This document shows positions 25,772 to 34,258 of a stretch of DNA of 50,277 bases, piece by piece. The translations under genes were made by a program, and so were the position numbers. Each line of letters begins with the position of its first letter. Position 1 is the stretch's first letter. Origin of the DNA: an uncultured bacterium (GTDB lineage Bacteria > Planctomycetota > UBA8108 > UBA1146); contig CAJXMG010000020.1 in assembly GCA_913056395.1 (NCBI GenBank), forward strand, positions 1 through 50,277, given 5' to 3'. Under the pieces are notes generated by a model. It made no database searches, had not been told where the DNA came from, and saw only the letters and a list, made by a program, of their open reading frames with translations.

Positions 25772-26950
25772 ATGGGAGACTTTGCTGATTACGCACGCAA
25801 GGACTTCGATAAGAAGAACGTCGTTGCCAGTGCCAACAATGAGGAAGCGGATGTTCAGTTTAACGTGGAGGATGCCAAAGCATTTTCTGCGGAGGATACT
25901 GTGGCCACGACCACAGGTACTGACACCAGTGCACCGGTGGTAACCACAAGTTCCACTCCGGTAACTCTGGGCCGTGGTTTGGACGTCGGAACCGCCAATC
26001 TGGTTTCTTCTTTCCAGGACAACACCGGTAATGTCAATCTGAAGATTCAGCGCAATGCGTTCATCGATATCGATTGTGACGACTACACCCGCAACATGCT
26101 CACCCGTCTGGGAGTTCAGTACGTGGTGGTGAACGGTCGCATGGTGGTTGTTGGAGATCCCGCCTTTGAATTGGCCAACATCTTCAACCGCAACACCCGT
26201 CGTCCGATGAAAGAGGGCATGATCAGCCCCGACGAGGCAGACGCCCTTCCCATCGAGAAGATGCTTCTCGAGACCCTTCTTGAAAAGCCGAAGCAGCCCG
26301 GTGAGATTTGTTACTACTCTGTTCCTGCAGAGCCCATCGACGCCGACATGAACGTGGTTTACCACCAGGGTGTCTTTGGTGGACTTCTCAAGGGACTTGG
26401 TTACGAGCCCAAGCCTCTGGTTGAGGGACACGCTGTGGTCTTCTCCGAGTTGGCCGAAGATGATTTCACCGGCATTGGCATCTCCTGTGGTGGGGGAATG
26501 TTCAACGTCTGTGTTTCCTACAAGTCGATTCCGGCCCTCAGTTTTTCCACTTCCCGTGGAGGTGACTGGATCGATCGCAATGTGGCCAGCGTGCTGGGTT
26601 GCAGTGCTTCGAGAGCTTGCGGTCTCAAGGAAAAGGGGATCGACCTGACCAATCCGCAGGGTCGCGAAGAGGAAGCGGTCGAGATTTACTACCGCAACCT
26701 GATCTCCTACACCCTCAAGAATATCAAGGAGCGCTTCGAGAACTCCTCTTCGATGCCGAACTTCCCTGATCCAATCAGCATCGTTTGTGCCGGTGGTACC
26801 AGCATGATTGGTGGATTCACCGAGGTGTTCCAGCAGGAGTTTGAGAAGATCCAGTTCCCGATTGCCGTCAAGGAGATTCGCCTTGCCGAGGATCCGCTGT
26901 ACAGCGTTTCCAAGGGTTGTCTGGTGGCTGCACTCTCCGAGAGTGTCTAG
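25772..26950 (+). CDS. Divergent actin-like ATPase (MreB/FtsA/PilM superfamily)
   Basis: A 392-residue protein with an acidic, Thr/Val-rich N-terminal tail of about 66 residues, then an actin/Hsp70-type fold. Phosphate-1 reads GRGLDVGTANLVSSF (Asp71-Val-Gly-Thr74). The adenosine motif reads IVCAGGTSMIGGFTEVF. The phosphate-2 motif, DIGGGT in MreB, reads Ser238-Cys-Gly-Gly-Gly-Met243, losing the Asp and the Thr. Other actin-like marks are YYSVPAEPID, VFGGLLKGLGYEPKPLVEG and the connecting helix ENSSS region. It lacks the conserved sequences of MreB itself, FtsA, DnaK or MamK, and I cannot name the subfamily. It sits three bases after the coiled-coil gene and is followed by a strong terminator, so the pair is a self-contained unit. 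A filament- or scaffold-forming role is inference. Confidence 0.8.
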   Translation: MGDFADYARKDFDKKNVVASANNEEADVQFNVEDAKAFSAEDTVATTTGTDTSAPVVTTSSTPVTLGRGLDVGTANLVSSFQDNTGNVNLKIQRNAFIDIDCDDYTRNMLTRLGVQYVVVNGRMVVVGDPAFELANIFNRNTRRPMKEGMISPDEADALPIEKMLLETLLEKPKQPGEICYYSVPAEPIDADMNVVYHQGVFGGLLKGLGYEPKPLVEGHAVVFSELAEDDFTGIGISCGGGMFNVCVSYKSIPALSFSTSRGGDWIDRNVASVLGCSASRACGLKEKGIDLTNPQGREEEAVEIYYRNLISYTLKNIKERFENSSSMPNFPDPISIVCAGGTSMIGGFTEVFQQEFEKIQFPIAVKEIRLAEDPLYSVSKGCLVAALSESV

Positions 26951-26977
26951 TCTCTCGTACTTTCTTCAGCCATGATC

Positions 26978-27012
26978 GGGGTGCAGGGCCGCTGGGCCTT
27001 GCACCCCTTTTC
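26978..27012 (+). terminator. Intrinsic terminator after the actin-like gene
   Basis: GGGGTGCAGGGCC (26978-26990) pairs with GGCCTTGCACCCC (26995-27007, one G-U pair) around a GCTG loop, followed by TTTTC. It insulates the coiled-coil/actin-like pair from the next gene. Confidence 0.85.
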
Positions 27013-27041
27013 ATTTGATTTGGAAACAGCGGCAGGAGTTC

Positions 27042-28040
27042 ATGACTGGGAAGTCACTGTGGTTACTACCGCTGTTTATGGCCTTCTGTGGTCTGATTGA
27101 TGGGGCGGTTCTCGAAGCGGATCCCCCTCTCCGTTCAGGGTACGAACAGATCACTCTTGAAAATTGCCGGGTGCGAATTCATGGGAGTCAGATCGCCCAG
27201 GTCCCCAAGTCACTCTTCGACCGTGTGGTCCGTGACATTCAAGAAGTCCGGCAATGGCTTCAGGTTGAACCGAAGCAGACTCCCCTCGTTTTTGTCGAGT
27301 ATGGCCGGACCGCATTTTTGGCGGCATTGGGGCATCTCAATCTGAATGAGGTGCCGGCCTGGGTTCCCGCTCTTGCTCTCCCTTCACGGGGAATTGCGGT
27401 GATCGATCTGGAATCGATGATTCGGGATCCGGGTCGCGGATTCACGACTTTGCGCCACGAGATGGTTCACCTTGTTCTGGGAGAAAGCGGGGCTTCATTG
27501 CCCCGCTGGGTTCACGAAGGTTTGGCCCAGAGTTTGGCCAGGCAGATCCCCGATCCAGGCAAACGCCGTGAGATTGCCCTCTTCGCCCGTCGGGGTGGAT
27601 TGGTTCCGATCCATGAAATGGATCAATACCTGCCCCGATCCCACGATCGGGCGACAACACTTTATGCCGTTGCAGCACTCTTCACCGAATGGACCCGGCA
27701 AACCTGGGGTGAAGAGTTTCATGCCCGTATTCTCAAGCGCTGCAATTCTTCGACCACATGGACCAAGGCATTTGAACTGGAATCGGGAGTCTCACCGGAG
27801 GTCGCCTTCGATCGCTGGCAGGCCACTTTTGGTTCTCAGGTTTTGTGGCCCGGTTTGTTGCTCGATATATTGACCTCATGGAAAAGCATCGCTGTGCTGG
27901 TGATCGTCGCAGCGGTGGTACAGGGAATCCGCAGAAGGCGGGCTCTCGACAGGATGCGTCGTCTGGAAGAAATGGAAGAGCAGCAGTCATGGCCCTCTCA
28001 GAAGTCCCCTACATCCGATGGGCAAAATACGAAGGATTGA
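27042..28040 (+). CDS. Membrane-anchored gluzincin metallopeptidase (peptidase MA-like)
   Basis: A 332-residue protein with an N-terminal hydrophobic segment (LWLLPLFMAFCGLIDGAVL) that is a signal peptide or anchor. The catalytic zinc site is TTLRHEMVHLVLGE (HExxH), with the third-ligand motif LPRWVHEGLAQSLAR, the gluzincin WxxEG pattern of the peptidase MA-like superfamily. A second TM helix near the C-terminus (SWKSIAVLVIVAAVVQG) is followed by a basic tail, so the protease domain faces the periplasm and a short tail the cytoplasm. ATG 27042 is preferred over 27015 because AGGAG lies just before it. The end overlaps the aminotransferase start region, suggesting an operon. Confidence 0.82.
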   Translation: MTGKSLWLLPLFMAFCGLIDGAVLEADPPLRSGYEQITLENCRVRIHGSQIAQVPKSLFDRVVRDIQEVRQWLQVEPKQTPLVFVEYGRTAFLAALGHLNLNEVPAWVPALALPSRGIAVIDLESMIRDPGRGFTTLRHEMVHLVLGESGASLPRWVHEGLAQSLARQIPDPGKRREIALFARRGGLVPIHEMDQYLPRSHDRATTLYAVAALFTEWTRQTWGEEFHARILKRCNSSTTWTKAFELESGVSPEVAFDRWQATFGSQVLWPGLLLDILTSWKSIAVLVIVAAVVQGIRRRRALDRMRRLEEMEEQQSWPSQKSPTSDGQNTKD

Positions 28041-29083
28041 TGGGGCGCCACCGGCTGACTGCCAGTGCCGTTCCACCCGTGGAGTGGTCAGACATCGGAC
28101 TCGATCCAGGATCCCTCGCCCTCACCGAGTACAGCCCCTACGGACCTGAAGAAGTCTTCCAGAGACTGAACTCCGATTGGGGAATCGACCCCGGGGGGAT
28201 CGTCCTGGGGGCCAGTGCCTCCCATGCACACTTCTGTTTTGCTGCGTCGATGGTTCCCCAGGGTGGGACGGTCGTTCATGAGAGTCCGGGGTATTTTCCC
28301 CTCCTCGATGCTCTCTCCCTGTTGGGGGTGCGCAAGGTTCCGATCCAGAGAAGGTTTGAGGAAAATTACCGTCTCGATCCCGCGGAGTTGCAGCAAAAAA
28401 TCGAGGCAGAAAAAGCAGACCTCGTTCTGCTGACCCACCTTCACAATCCTACCGGGGTCGCTCTCAGTGAAGATGAGATCGCGGGCCTTGTCGAAGTCGT
28501 CGAGAAGACCGGCTGCCCTGTGATCATCGATGAGATGTATCGGCCTTTCCTTGATCCTGATCCGGGACCGATCTGTTTGCGTCATCCCAAAATCGTCAGC
28601 GTTTGGGGATTGAACAAGATTCATGGTTTGCCGCAAGTTCGCTTCGGTTGGGGGTGTGGTACTCCGCAACTGGCGGATCAGGCTCGGAGGATCTTTGATT
28701 CGACGACGCTGCACACTTCCTGTCTCACCGATCAGGTGGCGAGAGCCGCGATGAATCATTTGGATGTTTTGGCTGCGAGAGGCCGAAAGATTTCCAGAGG
28801 GGGCTGGGCCCAGTTTTCAAAGTGGTTGAAGAATCATGATTTGCCGTTGGTCGAGCCGAGTGGGGGGCTGACCTGCTTCCCGAGGATTCCATCGTCGGTG
28901 GCCAGGGATGGGGACCATTTTCGTGAGCTGTGTATGGAACGTGATCTCAACGTGACACCCGGACGCTTCTTTGGGGAACCGAATCATGTTCGCATCGGTT
29001 TTGGTGCCCCCGAGGAAGAGCTGAAGGTTTCCCTGCAGATTCTCGGCGAGGTTCTGGAGGCTGGCAGGGGACCTGCTTCCTGA
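27989..29083 (+). CDS. PLP-dependent aminotransferase, class I/II
   Basis: A 364-residue fold-type I PLP enzyme. Recognisable features are YSPYGPEEVFQRL (substrate loop), HLHNPTGVALSEDEI, PVIIDEMYRPFLDPDP (the Asp that contacts the PLP pyridine nitrogen) and SVWGLNKIHGLPQVRFGWGC with the Schiff-base Lys. The C-terminal Arg that binds the substrate carboxylate is likely in NHVRIGFGAPEEEL. The substrate is unknown. ATG 27989 is preferred because the N-terminal PYIRWAKYE block looks conserved in this group; it overlaps the metallopeptidase gene by 52 bp. A second candidate, ATG 28040, overlaps that stop codon by one base (TGATG) and has AAGGA before it. Confidence 0.88.
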   Translation: MALSEVPYIRWAKYEGLMGRHRLTASAVPPVEWSDIGLDPGSLALTEYSPYGPEEVFQRLNSDWGIDPGGIVLGASASHAHFCFAASMVPQGGTVVHESPGYFPLLDALSLLGVRKVPIQRRFEENYRLDPAELQQKIEAEKADLVLLTHLHNPTGVALSEDEIAGLVEVVEKTGCPVIIDEMYRPFLDPDPGPICLRHPKIVSVWGLNKIHGLPQVRFGWGCGTPQLADQARRIFDSTTLHTSCLTDQVARAAMNHLDVLAARGRKISRGGWAQFSKWLKNHDLPLVEPSGGLTCFPRIPSSVARDGDHFRELCMERDLNVTPGRFFGEPNHVRIGFGAPEEELKVSLQILGEVLEAGRGPAS

Positions 29084-29222
29084 GCCAGAGAAACCGTTTC
29101 CGGCAATCCCTTCCCGGTCGGCAAATTATGCCCTGCCACTGCTGTCGGACATGACTCGGGGTGTTTTCTGTAAGTTGTTTAATAAATGAAGGATATGACA
29201 TTTTTTTCGGCTTCGCGTTGAT

Positions 29223-29238
29223 TGGCACGGGGGTTGCC
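29223..29238 (+). promoter_or_regulatory. Sigma-54 (RpoN) promoter
   Basis: TGGCACG-GGGG-TTGCC matches the RpoN consensus TGGCACG-N4-TTGC[AT] at every position except the last. The -24 GG (29224-29225) and -12 GC (29236-29237) have exact spacing. It lies in a 371-bp intergenic region, facing right, with transcription expected from about 29249. A 9-bp palindrome TGTCGGACA at 29143-29151, roughly 75 bp upstream, could be part of an activator site. The window also encodes a sigma-54 activator. Confidence 0.8.
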
Positions 29239-29248
29239 ATAGTCCTTG

Positions 29249-29347
29249 TGAGCCGCGGAACCCCAGCGGGTGTCCAGAGCTTCAAAACTTGCACTCCCCC
29301 CCTTTCCCGCGGAGTCCGTTGATTCTCAACGGGCTCCCTATTTTTTT
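29249..29347 (+). ncRNA. Candidate sigma-54-dependent small RNA, about 100 nt
   Basis: From the start predicted by the sigma-54 promoter to the end of the terminator T run is about 99 nt with no plausible ORF. The transcript can fold: CCGCGG at 29253-29258 pairs with CCGCGG at 29307-29312, enclosing a small hairpin ACCC-cagc-GGGT (about 29260-29272) and a single-stranded C-rich segment, CTCCCCCCCTTTCCC (about 29294-29308). It ends in an 11-bp terminator hairpin and seven U. C-rich loops of this kind pair with Shine-Dalgarno sequences in several known regulatory RNAs. Alternatively this is a leader with an attenuator for the phasin-like gene 107 bp further on. The rest of the gap, 29084-29222, shows nothing definite besides the TGTCGGACA palindrome. 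Confidence 0.55.
29312..29347 (+). terminator. Intrinsic terminator of the candidate small RNA
   Basis: GAGTCCGTTGA (29312-29322) pairs with TCAACGGGCTC (29326-29336), 11 bp with one U-G pair and a three-base loop, followed after CCTA by seven T (29341-29347). No gene ends shortly upstream on this strand except the aminotransferase 230 bp away, which supports a separate short transcript. Confidence 0.85.
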
Positions 29348-29454
29348 ACCCCTTCTCCCTCGGTCTGCTCGTCGATCCTGACCCTCCCTTCCGCTACGAT
29401 GCCTCTCCGCCCATCGCTGAGTGTGCAGCATTTCAGGTTTCCGGGAGTGAAGTC

Positions 29455-29808
29455 ATGAACGAAGTCAACAAGTGGATTGAAATGGGGAACGAAATCCTTG
29501 TTTCCCTCAACAAGGCCCGGGCCCAAATGATGGCCACCGTCGATGATCTCGTCGAAGAGGGAACCCTCTCCCGTGAGCAGGGTGAGAAGGTCCTCGCGGC
29601 CTGGAAGAAAAAAGCTTCCAGCACCCCGGAATCCACTGCTGACGAACCCGCTTCCGAATCGGGTCAGCGCTTGCATGAATCACCCATGATCCAGGCCCTC
29701 TTCGAGAAGTGGTCAACCATGGCTCCGGCGAGCCGCGAGGAAGTGGATCAACTGCGCCGGCGTATCGAGCACCTCGAAGAGCAACTCAGCCAGCGAAGTT
29801 TTGAGTAA
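29455..29808 (+). CDS. Small phasin-like helical protein
   Basis: A 117-residue soluble protein. The N-terminal half is an amphipathic helix pair (NKWIEMGNEILVSLNKARAQ, MMATVDDLVEEGTLSREQGE) and the C-terminus is a short coiled coil with heptad leucines and isoleucines (EEVDQLRRRIEHLEEQLSQR). This layout is seen in the phasin/PhaF-PhaI-like superfamily that coats polyhydroxyalkanoate granules, and in related small membrane-adjacent proteins that often precede a UbiB-type kinase. ATG 29455 follows GGGAG by seven bases. The next gene starts 9 bp after the stop, so both are likely one operon. A granule role is not shown; no PHA synthase is in the window. Confidence 0.7.
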   Translation: MNEVNKWIEMGNEILVSLNKARAQMMATVDDLVEEGTLSREQGEKVLAAWKKKASSTPESTADEPASESGQRLHESPMIQALFEKWSTMAPASREEVDQLRRRIEHLEEQLSQRSFE

Positions 29809-29817
29809 GGTGGGAAT

Positions 29818-31437
29818 GTGGTCAAACCACTTCAGACCCTGAGAAACTTGCCCCGGCTCAGGGATATCTCCTGGGTGCTGGCACGACATGGGCTCAAGGA
29901 TCTGTCGACACGACTGGGGGCGGGTCTCGGTACCCGACTCTTCGGTTTTGAAAATCCCCACATCCCCTTTGCCGGTCGGTTGCGTCTTGCTTTTCAGGAG
30001 CTGGGACCGATTTATATCAAGTTGGGTCAACTGATCGCCAGCCGCCCCGATATCTTTCCTGAGGATCTGGTCTCGGAGATGGAGCGGTTGAGGGATGACG
30101 TCGATCCGGTTTCCTTCGATGAAGTCAAACCGGTGATCGAAAAGAGTCTCGGCGGTGAGATCCAGCAACTGTTCCGTCAGTTTGAGGAGATACCGGTGGC
30201 CAGTGCCTCGATTGCACAGGTTTACAAGGCCATCACCCTCGATGGGCGCAGTGTGGCGGTCAAAGTACGTAAACCCGGCATCGAGAAACTGATCGAGCGC
30301 GATCTGGGGCTTCTCGACCAGTTTGCCGAAGCCCTCTCCCGCCAACCGGAATCCGGAGGGTTTGACCCGGTGGCAGTGGTGCGGGAATTGCATCATGCCC
30401 TCGAGGGGGAATTGAATTTCTTCATGGAGAAAAACTCCATCGACAGGATTCGGGACTTCTTTGAGGAGGACCCTTCCGTCGCAATCCCGCAAACGATGTC
30501 TGAGCTTTGTACCGGTGAAGTACTGGTGATGGATTGGTTCGATGGAATTCCTGCGGGGAAGATGGAGACGAGTGATCCTCGTCGTCAGGATCTGGTACGA
30601 CTCTGCTCCCGCTCCCTGTTCACCATGATGTTCCGTCATGGTCATTTCCATGCGGATCCCCATCCCTCCAATGTTATCTGGCTCGATGACGGCAGGATCG
30701 GCTGGATCGATTTTGGCATGACCGGAATCTTGACCAGTGATCTGCGCTGGAGACTCTCGCGAATGCTCAAGGCGTTGGTTGAGAGAGACTATGAAGAGTT
30801 GGCGCGCCAGGTGATCCATGTGGGCCACTGTCACGGAGAAGCGAACTCCTTCGCACTGACCCAGTCCATCGCCCAGCATTTGGATCCTTATCTGGGGCTT
30901 CCATTGGCTCAGGTCGATCTGCCGGCATTGCTCAAGAGCATCTTGCAAATCGCCACCGAGCACCGAATTGAAATTGCTCCCGGTTTTGTGCGGATGACCC
31001 GGGCACTGGTCCTGCTTGAGGGCATCGTTGAAAAGTACGATCCGGATTTTGACATGGCTTCCGAATTGGAACCGATGCTGCGGGAGTTGGTGCGTGAAAA
31101 GAGTGCTCCGGATGAGTGGGTCCGTCGTTTGACCGATCAGACGGTGGAAAATCTGGAAGCTCTGGGTGAGGCTCCGGCACTGCTGACGGAAGCTCTCAGG
31201 CGGGCAACCCGGGGGCGGATCCGAGTGGAATCGGAGATCACCGGACTGGATCGTCTCTCACGCAGAATTGAGGGAGCCAGTCGCAGGCTGGTGGAGGGGG
31301 GAGTGGCTTCCGCCCTGATCGTTGCCTCGGCCCTCTTTGCCATCTCCGGAATGAACGGCTTTGCCATCGGCTGTGGCCTGCTGTCCGCATTCCTGCTTTC
31401 GAGGATTCTCTTCGGCTACATCTCTCCCTGGCAGTGA
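29818..31437 (+). CDS. ubiB: ABC1/UbiB-family protein kinase-like protein
   Basis: A 539-residue member of the ABC1/ADCK/UbiB family, atypical kinases required for quinone biosynthesis or lipid homeostasis. The family-specific KxGQ motif is in LGPIYIKLGQLIASRPD, followed by FPEDLVSEMERLRDDVDPV. The Ala-rich nucleotide loop and Lys are in VASASIAQVYKA and SVAVKVRKPGIEKLIERDL. The catalytic loop reads MFRHGHFHADPHPSNVIWLD and the metal Asp is in WIDFGMTGIL. Two TM helices end the protein (VASALIVASALFAISGMNGF and CGLLSAFLLSRILFGYISPW). The start is GTG 29818 with AAGGTGGG upstream. Its target pathway cannot be told from context; the symbol is by family only. Confidence 0.92.
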   Translation: MVKPLQTLRNLPRLRDISWVLARHGLKDLSTRLGAGLGTRLFGFENPHIPFAGRLRLAFQELGPIYIKLGQLIASRPDIFPEDLVSEMERLRDDVDPVSFDEVKPVIEKSLGGEIQQLFRQFEEIPVASASIAQVYKAITLDGRSVAVKVRKPGIEKLIERDLGLLDQFAEALSRQPESGGFDPVAVVRELHHALEGELNFFMEKNSIDRIRDFFEEDPSVAIPQTMSELCTGEVLVMDWFDGIPAGKMETSDPRRQDLVRLCSRSLFTMMFRHGHFHADPHPSNVIWLDDGRIGWIDFGMTGILTSDLRWRLSRMLKALVERDYEELARQVIHVGHCHGEANSFALTQSIAQHLDPYLGLPLAQVDLPALLKSILQIATEHRIEIAPGFVRMTRALVLLEGIVEKYDPDFDMASELEPMLRELVREKSAPDEWVRRLTDQTVENLEALGEAPALLTEALRRATRGRIRVESEITGLDRLSRRIEGASRRLVEGGVASALIVASALFAISGMNGFAIGCGLLSAFLLSRILFGYISPWQ

Positions 31438-31553
31438 GGAATTGACCCTATTCGGGTCGTTGCTTCGTCTCGCTATCCCTGACCTTCATCTTATTCGGGT
31501 CCAGTTGACCGAAGGCGTCCCAATTCCTACCATCGGGGAAGAATAGAGGAACT

Positions 31554-32969
31554 TTGAAGCCGACTTACTCGATGCAAACTGTCGCCACAGATGAAGTGGT
31601 CCCGAAGTCCCGAAGGGTTTACTTCGAGGTCTTCGGTTGCCAGATGAACAAGCTCGATGCGGAGCTGATGCTCGAAGGCATGATGCATCGGGGATACCAG
31701 CTGGTGCACGATCCCGCAGAAGCAGGAGTGATTCTCTACAACACCTGCTCCGTTCGTGAACGTGCGGAAGAGCGGGCGGTGATGCGCATGACCAGTTTCA
31801 AGCGCCGCAAGATGGAAGAACCGGATTTGATCCTCGGATTGACCGGCTGTGTTGCCCAACACAAGCAAGAGGAACTCGCTGACCGGGCACCCTGGATCGA
31901 TCTGATCATCGGCACCCGGGAGTTCGACCGTTTGCCCGATCTCATCGATGAGGCCAGAGGTGAGTCGACGAGCCTGTTGGCCACCGACATGGATTCTCCC
32001 CTCGAGTTTGTTCGCCAGCGGAATCTGGGACCCCAACCTTGGCACGCCTACGTCTCAGTCATGCGCGGTTGCGACATGGTCTGTACCTACTGCATCGTGC
32101 CGACGACCCGGGGCAAAGAAGTGTCCAGACCTCCAGAGGTGATTCTCGATGAGGTTCGCCGATTGGCAGATGATGGAGTGAAGGAGATCACCTTCCTCGG
32201 TCAGACCGTCAACTCTTACGGCAAAAGACTGGGAGCGGGGATCGGTCTCGATACCCTGTTGAGGGGGGTTGAGGAGATCGATGGCATCCATCGGTGCCAC
32301 TTCATCACTTCCCATCCCCGTTTCATGCGACCGAAATTGATCCAGGCGATGGCAGATTGCTCAAAGGTCATGAATTACCTGCACCTGCCGGTGCAATCGG
32401 GCAGTGATTCGATGCTCGCCCGCATGAAACGCACCTACGACCGCAGTTTTTATCTGCAAAGTATCGAGCGTCTTCGTGAAAAGATGCCGGACATCACCCT
32501 GGCGACCGATTTCATCGTCGGATTTCCCGGGGAGACGGATGCAGAGTTTGAGGACAGTCTGACACTCGTGGAGGAAGTCGGATTCGACCACGGCTATGTT
32601 TTTCAGTATTCACCGAGACCGGGCACCGTCAGTGCCGATCATCTGCAAGATGATGTCGACCTGGAGATCAAGAAGGAGCGCAATCACGCCCTCTTGGAAG
32701 CTCTGGGCAAGAGCGGCCAATCCCGCAACCAGCGATTCCTCGGGCGCAAGGTCGAGGTGATCGCCGAAGGCACATCCAAATCGGATGACACCCGTTGGGC
32801 GGGGCGGGCCCGCGATCACCGCACCGTCATTTGGCCTGCCAATGACGATGAGAAGCCGGGTTCATTCGTGGTTGTCGAAGTGGATCGGACCTCTGCCGCA
32901 ACACTGTATGGCAAGAGGGTGGAAGGTCCTTCCGAAACACCGATCCTTCCCCCCGAGTTACGATCGTAG
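31554..32969 (+). CDS. miaB: tRNA-2-methylthio-N6-dimethylallyladenosine synthase
   Basis: A 471-residue radical SAM methylthiotransferase that converts i6A37 to ms2i6A37 in tRNAs. The N-terminal UPF0004 domain carries three cluster cysteines: FEVFGCQMN, YNTCSVRE and GLTGCVAQHK. The radical SAM motif is VMRGCDMVCTYCIVPTTRGK, with FLGQTVNSYG and HLPVQSGSDSMLARMKRTYD following; a TRAM domain ends the protein (KVEVIAEGTSKSDDTRWAGR). CxxxCxxC together with the IVPTTRGK sequence identifies MiaB over RimO and MtaB. The start is TTG 31554, which AGAGGA precedes by four to five bases; ATG 31572 is an alternative. ribD begins 5 bp after the stop. Confidence 0.95.
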   Translation: MKPTYSMQTVATDEVVPKSRRVYFEVFGCQMNKLDAELMLEGMMHRGYQLVHDPAEAGVILYNTCSVRERAEERAVMRMTSFKRRKMEEPDLILGLTGCVAQHKQEELADRAPWIDLIIGTREFDRLPDLIDEARGESTSLLATDMDSPLEFVRQRNLGPQPWHAYVSVMRGCDMVCTYCIVPTTRGKEVSRPPEVILDEVRRLADDGVKEITFLGQTVNSYGKRLGAGIGLDTLLRGVEEIDGIHRCHFITSHPRFMRPKLIQAMADCSKVMNYLHLPVQSGSDSMLARMKRTYDRSFYLQSIERLREKMPDITLATDFIVGFPGETDAEFEDSLTLVEEVGFDHGYVFQYSPRPGTVSADHLQDDVDLEIKKERNHALLEALGKSGQSRNQRFLGRKVEVIAEGTSKSDDTRWAGRARDHRTVIWPANDDEKPGSFVVVEVDRTSAATLYGKRVEGPSETPILPPELRS

Positions 32970-32974
32970 GGGCG

Positions 32975-34117
32975 ATGATCCCAGGGGATGCAGAGATTCA
33001 TGAACCGCTGATGTCTGCCGCTTTCGAGTTGGCGCGCAGGGGGATCGGTCGTGTGGCGCCCAATCCACCGGTGGGTGCGATTCTCATCAATGATGAACTG
33101 CAGGTCGCAGAAGGCTGGCATGCCCAGTACGGCGGCCCCCATGCAGAAGCCGCCTGTCTCGCCGCTGCACGATCCGCAGGAATCGAAACCCGTGGATCAA
33201 CGATGATTGTCACTCTGGAACCTTGCGGCCATGAAGGAAAAACTCCTCCCTGCTCCCAGGCCATCATCGACGCCGGGGTTGGACGAGTAATTTACAGTCA
33301 TCCGGATCCTCACCCGGTCACCCGTGGCAAGGGTTTGCAGCAACTGGAGGCTGCGGGTGTGGAAGTCATCGGTGGCGTCCTTGAAGCGGAGGGTGCGCGA
33401 CTGCTGGCTCCCTATCTGTGCCATACCCAAAGGGGACGACCTCTGGTCACTGTCAAGTGGGCGATGACCCTCGATGGACGTATCGCTTCTGCGACCGGTG
33501 ACTCGAAATGGATCACCTCTGAAGAGACGCGCCGATGGACTCGTGAGAGGCGGGGACATCACGGTGCCATCCTTGTGGGGATTGGCACCGTCGAAGCGGA
33601 CGATCCCCAGTTGACCTCACGAACCGAAGGAATGAAGGATCCGTTGCGGGTGGTCATCGACCCGGGAGCAAGGATCTCTGCCGATCGTCAATTGTTGCAT
33701 GACAGCGGAGATGTCCTGCTCGTCATTCAAGAGGGCAAAAGTGTTCCCGATTTTCTTCCGGAGAAGGTCGAAGTTCTCGAAGTCCCCGCCCACCGAAAAG
33801 CCGGAGCCGCATCACAGATCGACATCGATGACCTGCTGCGGAAGTTGGGTGACCGCGGAATTCAGAGCTTGCTGGTGGAGGGTGGCGCTGTGACCATTGG
33901 CCACTTCTTCGATGCGGGCAAAGTGGATCGCTGTGAAGTGCTCATCGCTCCCAAGGTGATCGGTGGGGCAAAGGCTCCCGGGCCCGTTGCCGGAAGGGGT
34001 CTGGAAATGATGACCCTGGCCATCGAGGCTCTGGATCCACGCTGGACCGATCTGGGCCCCGACCGTCTGCTGGAGGCCTCCCTCTCTCTCGCCGGCAGAG
34101 GCCGCTACAACCCCTGA
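32975..34117 (+). CDS. ribD: Bifunctional riboflavin biosynthesis deaminase/reductase
   Basis: A 380-residue enzyme catalysing two consecutive steps of riboflavin synthesis, deamination of the pyrimidine and NADPH reduction of the ribosyl group. The N-terminal cytidine-deaminase-like domain (about 1-145) has the zinc site His56-Ala-Glu in GGPHAEAACL, Cys84 in VTLEPCGHEGKTPPC and Cys93 at its end. The reductase domain (about 150-365) begins RPLVTVKWAMTLDGRIA, then ITSEETRRWTRERRGHHGAI, LVGIGTVEADDPQLT and SLLVEGGAVTIGHFF. Both active sites are intact and the length is normal. ATG 32975 lies 5 bp after miaB and is likely co-transcribed. Other rib genes are not in the window. Confidence 0.96.
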   Translation: MIPGDAEIHEPLMSAAFELARRGIGRVAPNPPVGAILINDELQVAEGWHAQYGGPHAEAACLAAARSAGIETRGSTMIVTLEPCGHEGKTPPCSQAIIDAGVGRVIYSHPDPHPVTRGKGLQQLEAAGVEVIGGVLEAEGARLLAPYLCHTQRGRPLVTVKWAMTLDGRIASATGDSKWITSEETRRWTRERRGHHGAILVGIGTVEADDPQLTSRTEGMKDPLRVVIDPGARISADRQLLHDSGDVLLVIQEGKSVPDFLPEKVEVLEVPAHRKAGAASQIDIDDLLRKLGDRGIQSLLVEGGAVTIGHFFDAGKVDRCEVLIAPKVIGGAKAPGPVAGRGLEMMTLAIEALDPRWTDLGPDRLLEASLSLAGRGRYNP

Positions 34118-34258
34118 TCAGCCTCAAAAGGCCTCTATGCGCCATCGGCCGATATGGTCCTGAGATGGTAATCTTCTCGGGGTCCGGAGTGGCCGGCCCC
34201 AGAGGGAATCCAACGCTCGAATCCCCTCATGGTTTGGTGCTTTTCCGGAGGACTTTTG

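Noticed and set aside
31445-31500. GACCC-tattc-GGGTC dyad after the UbiB gene as a terminator
   Set aside because: The stem is only 5 bp and no T run follows.
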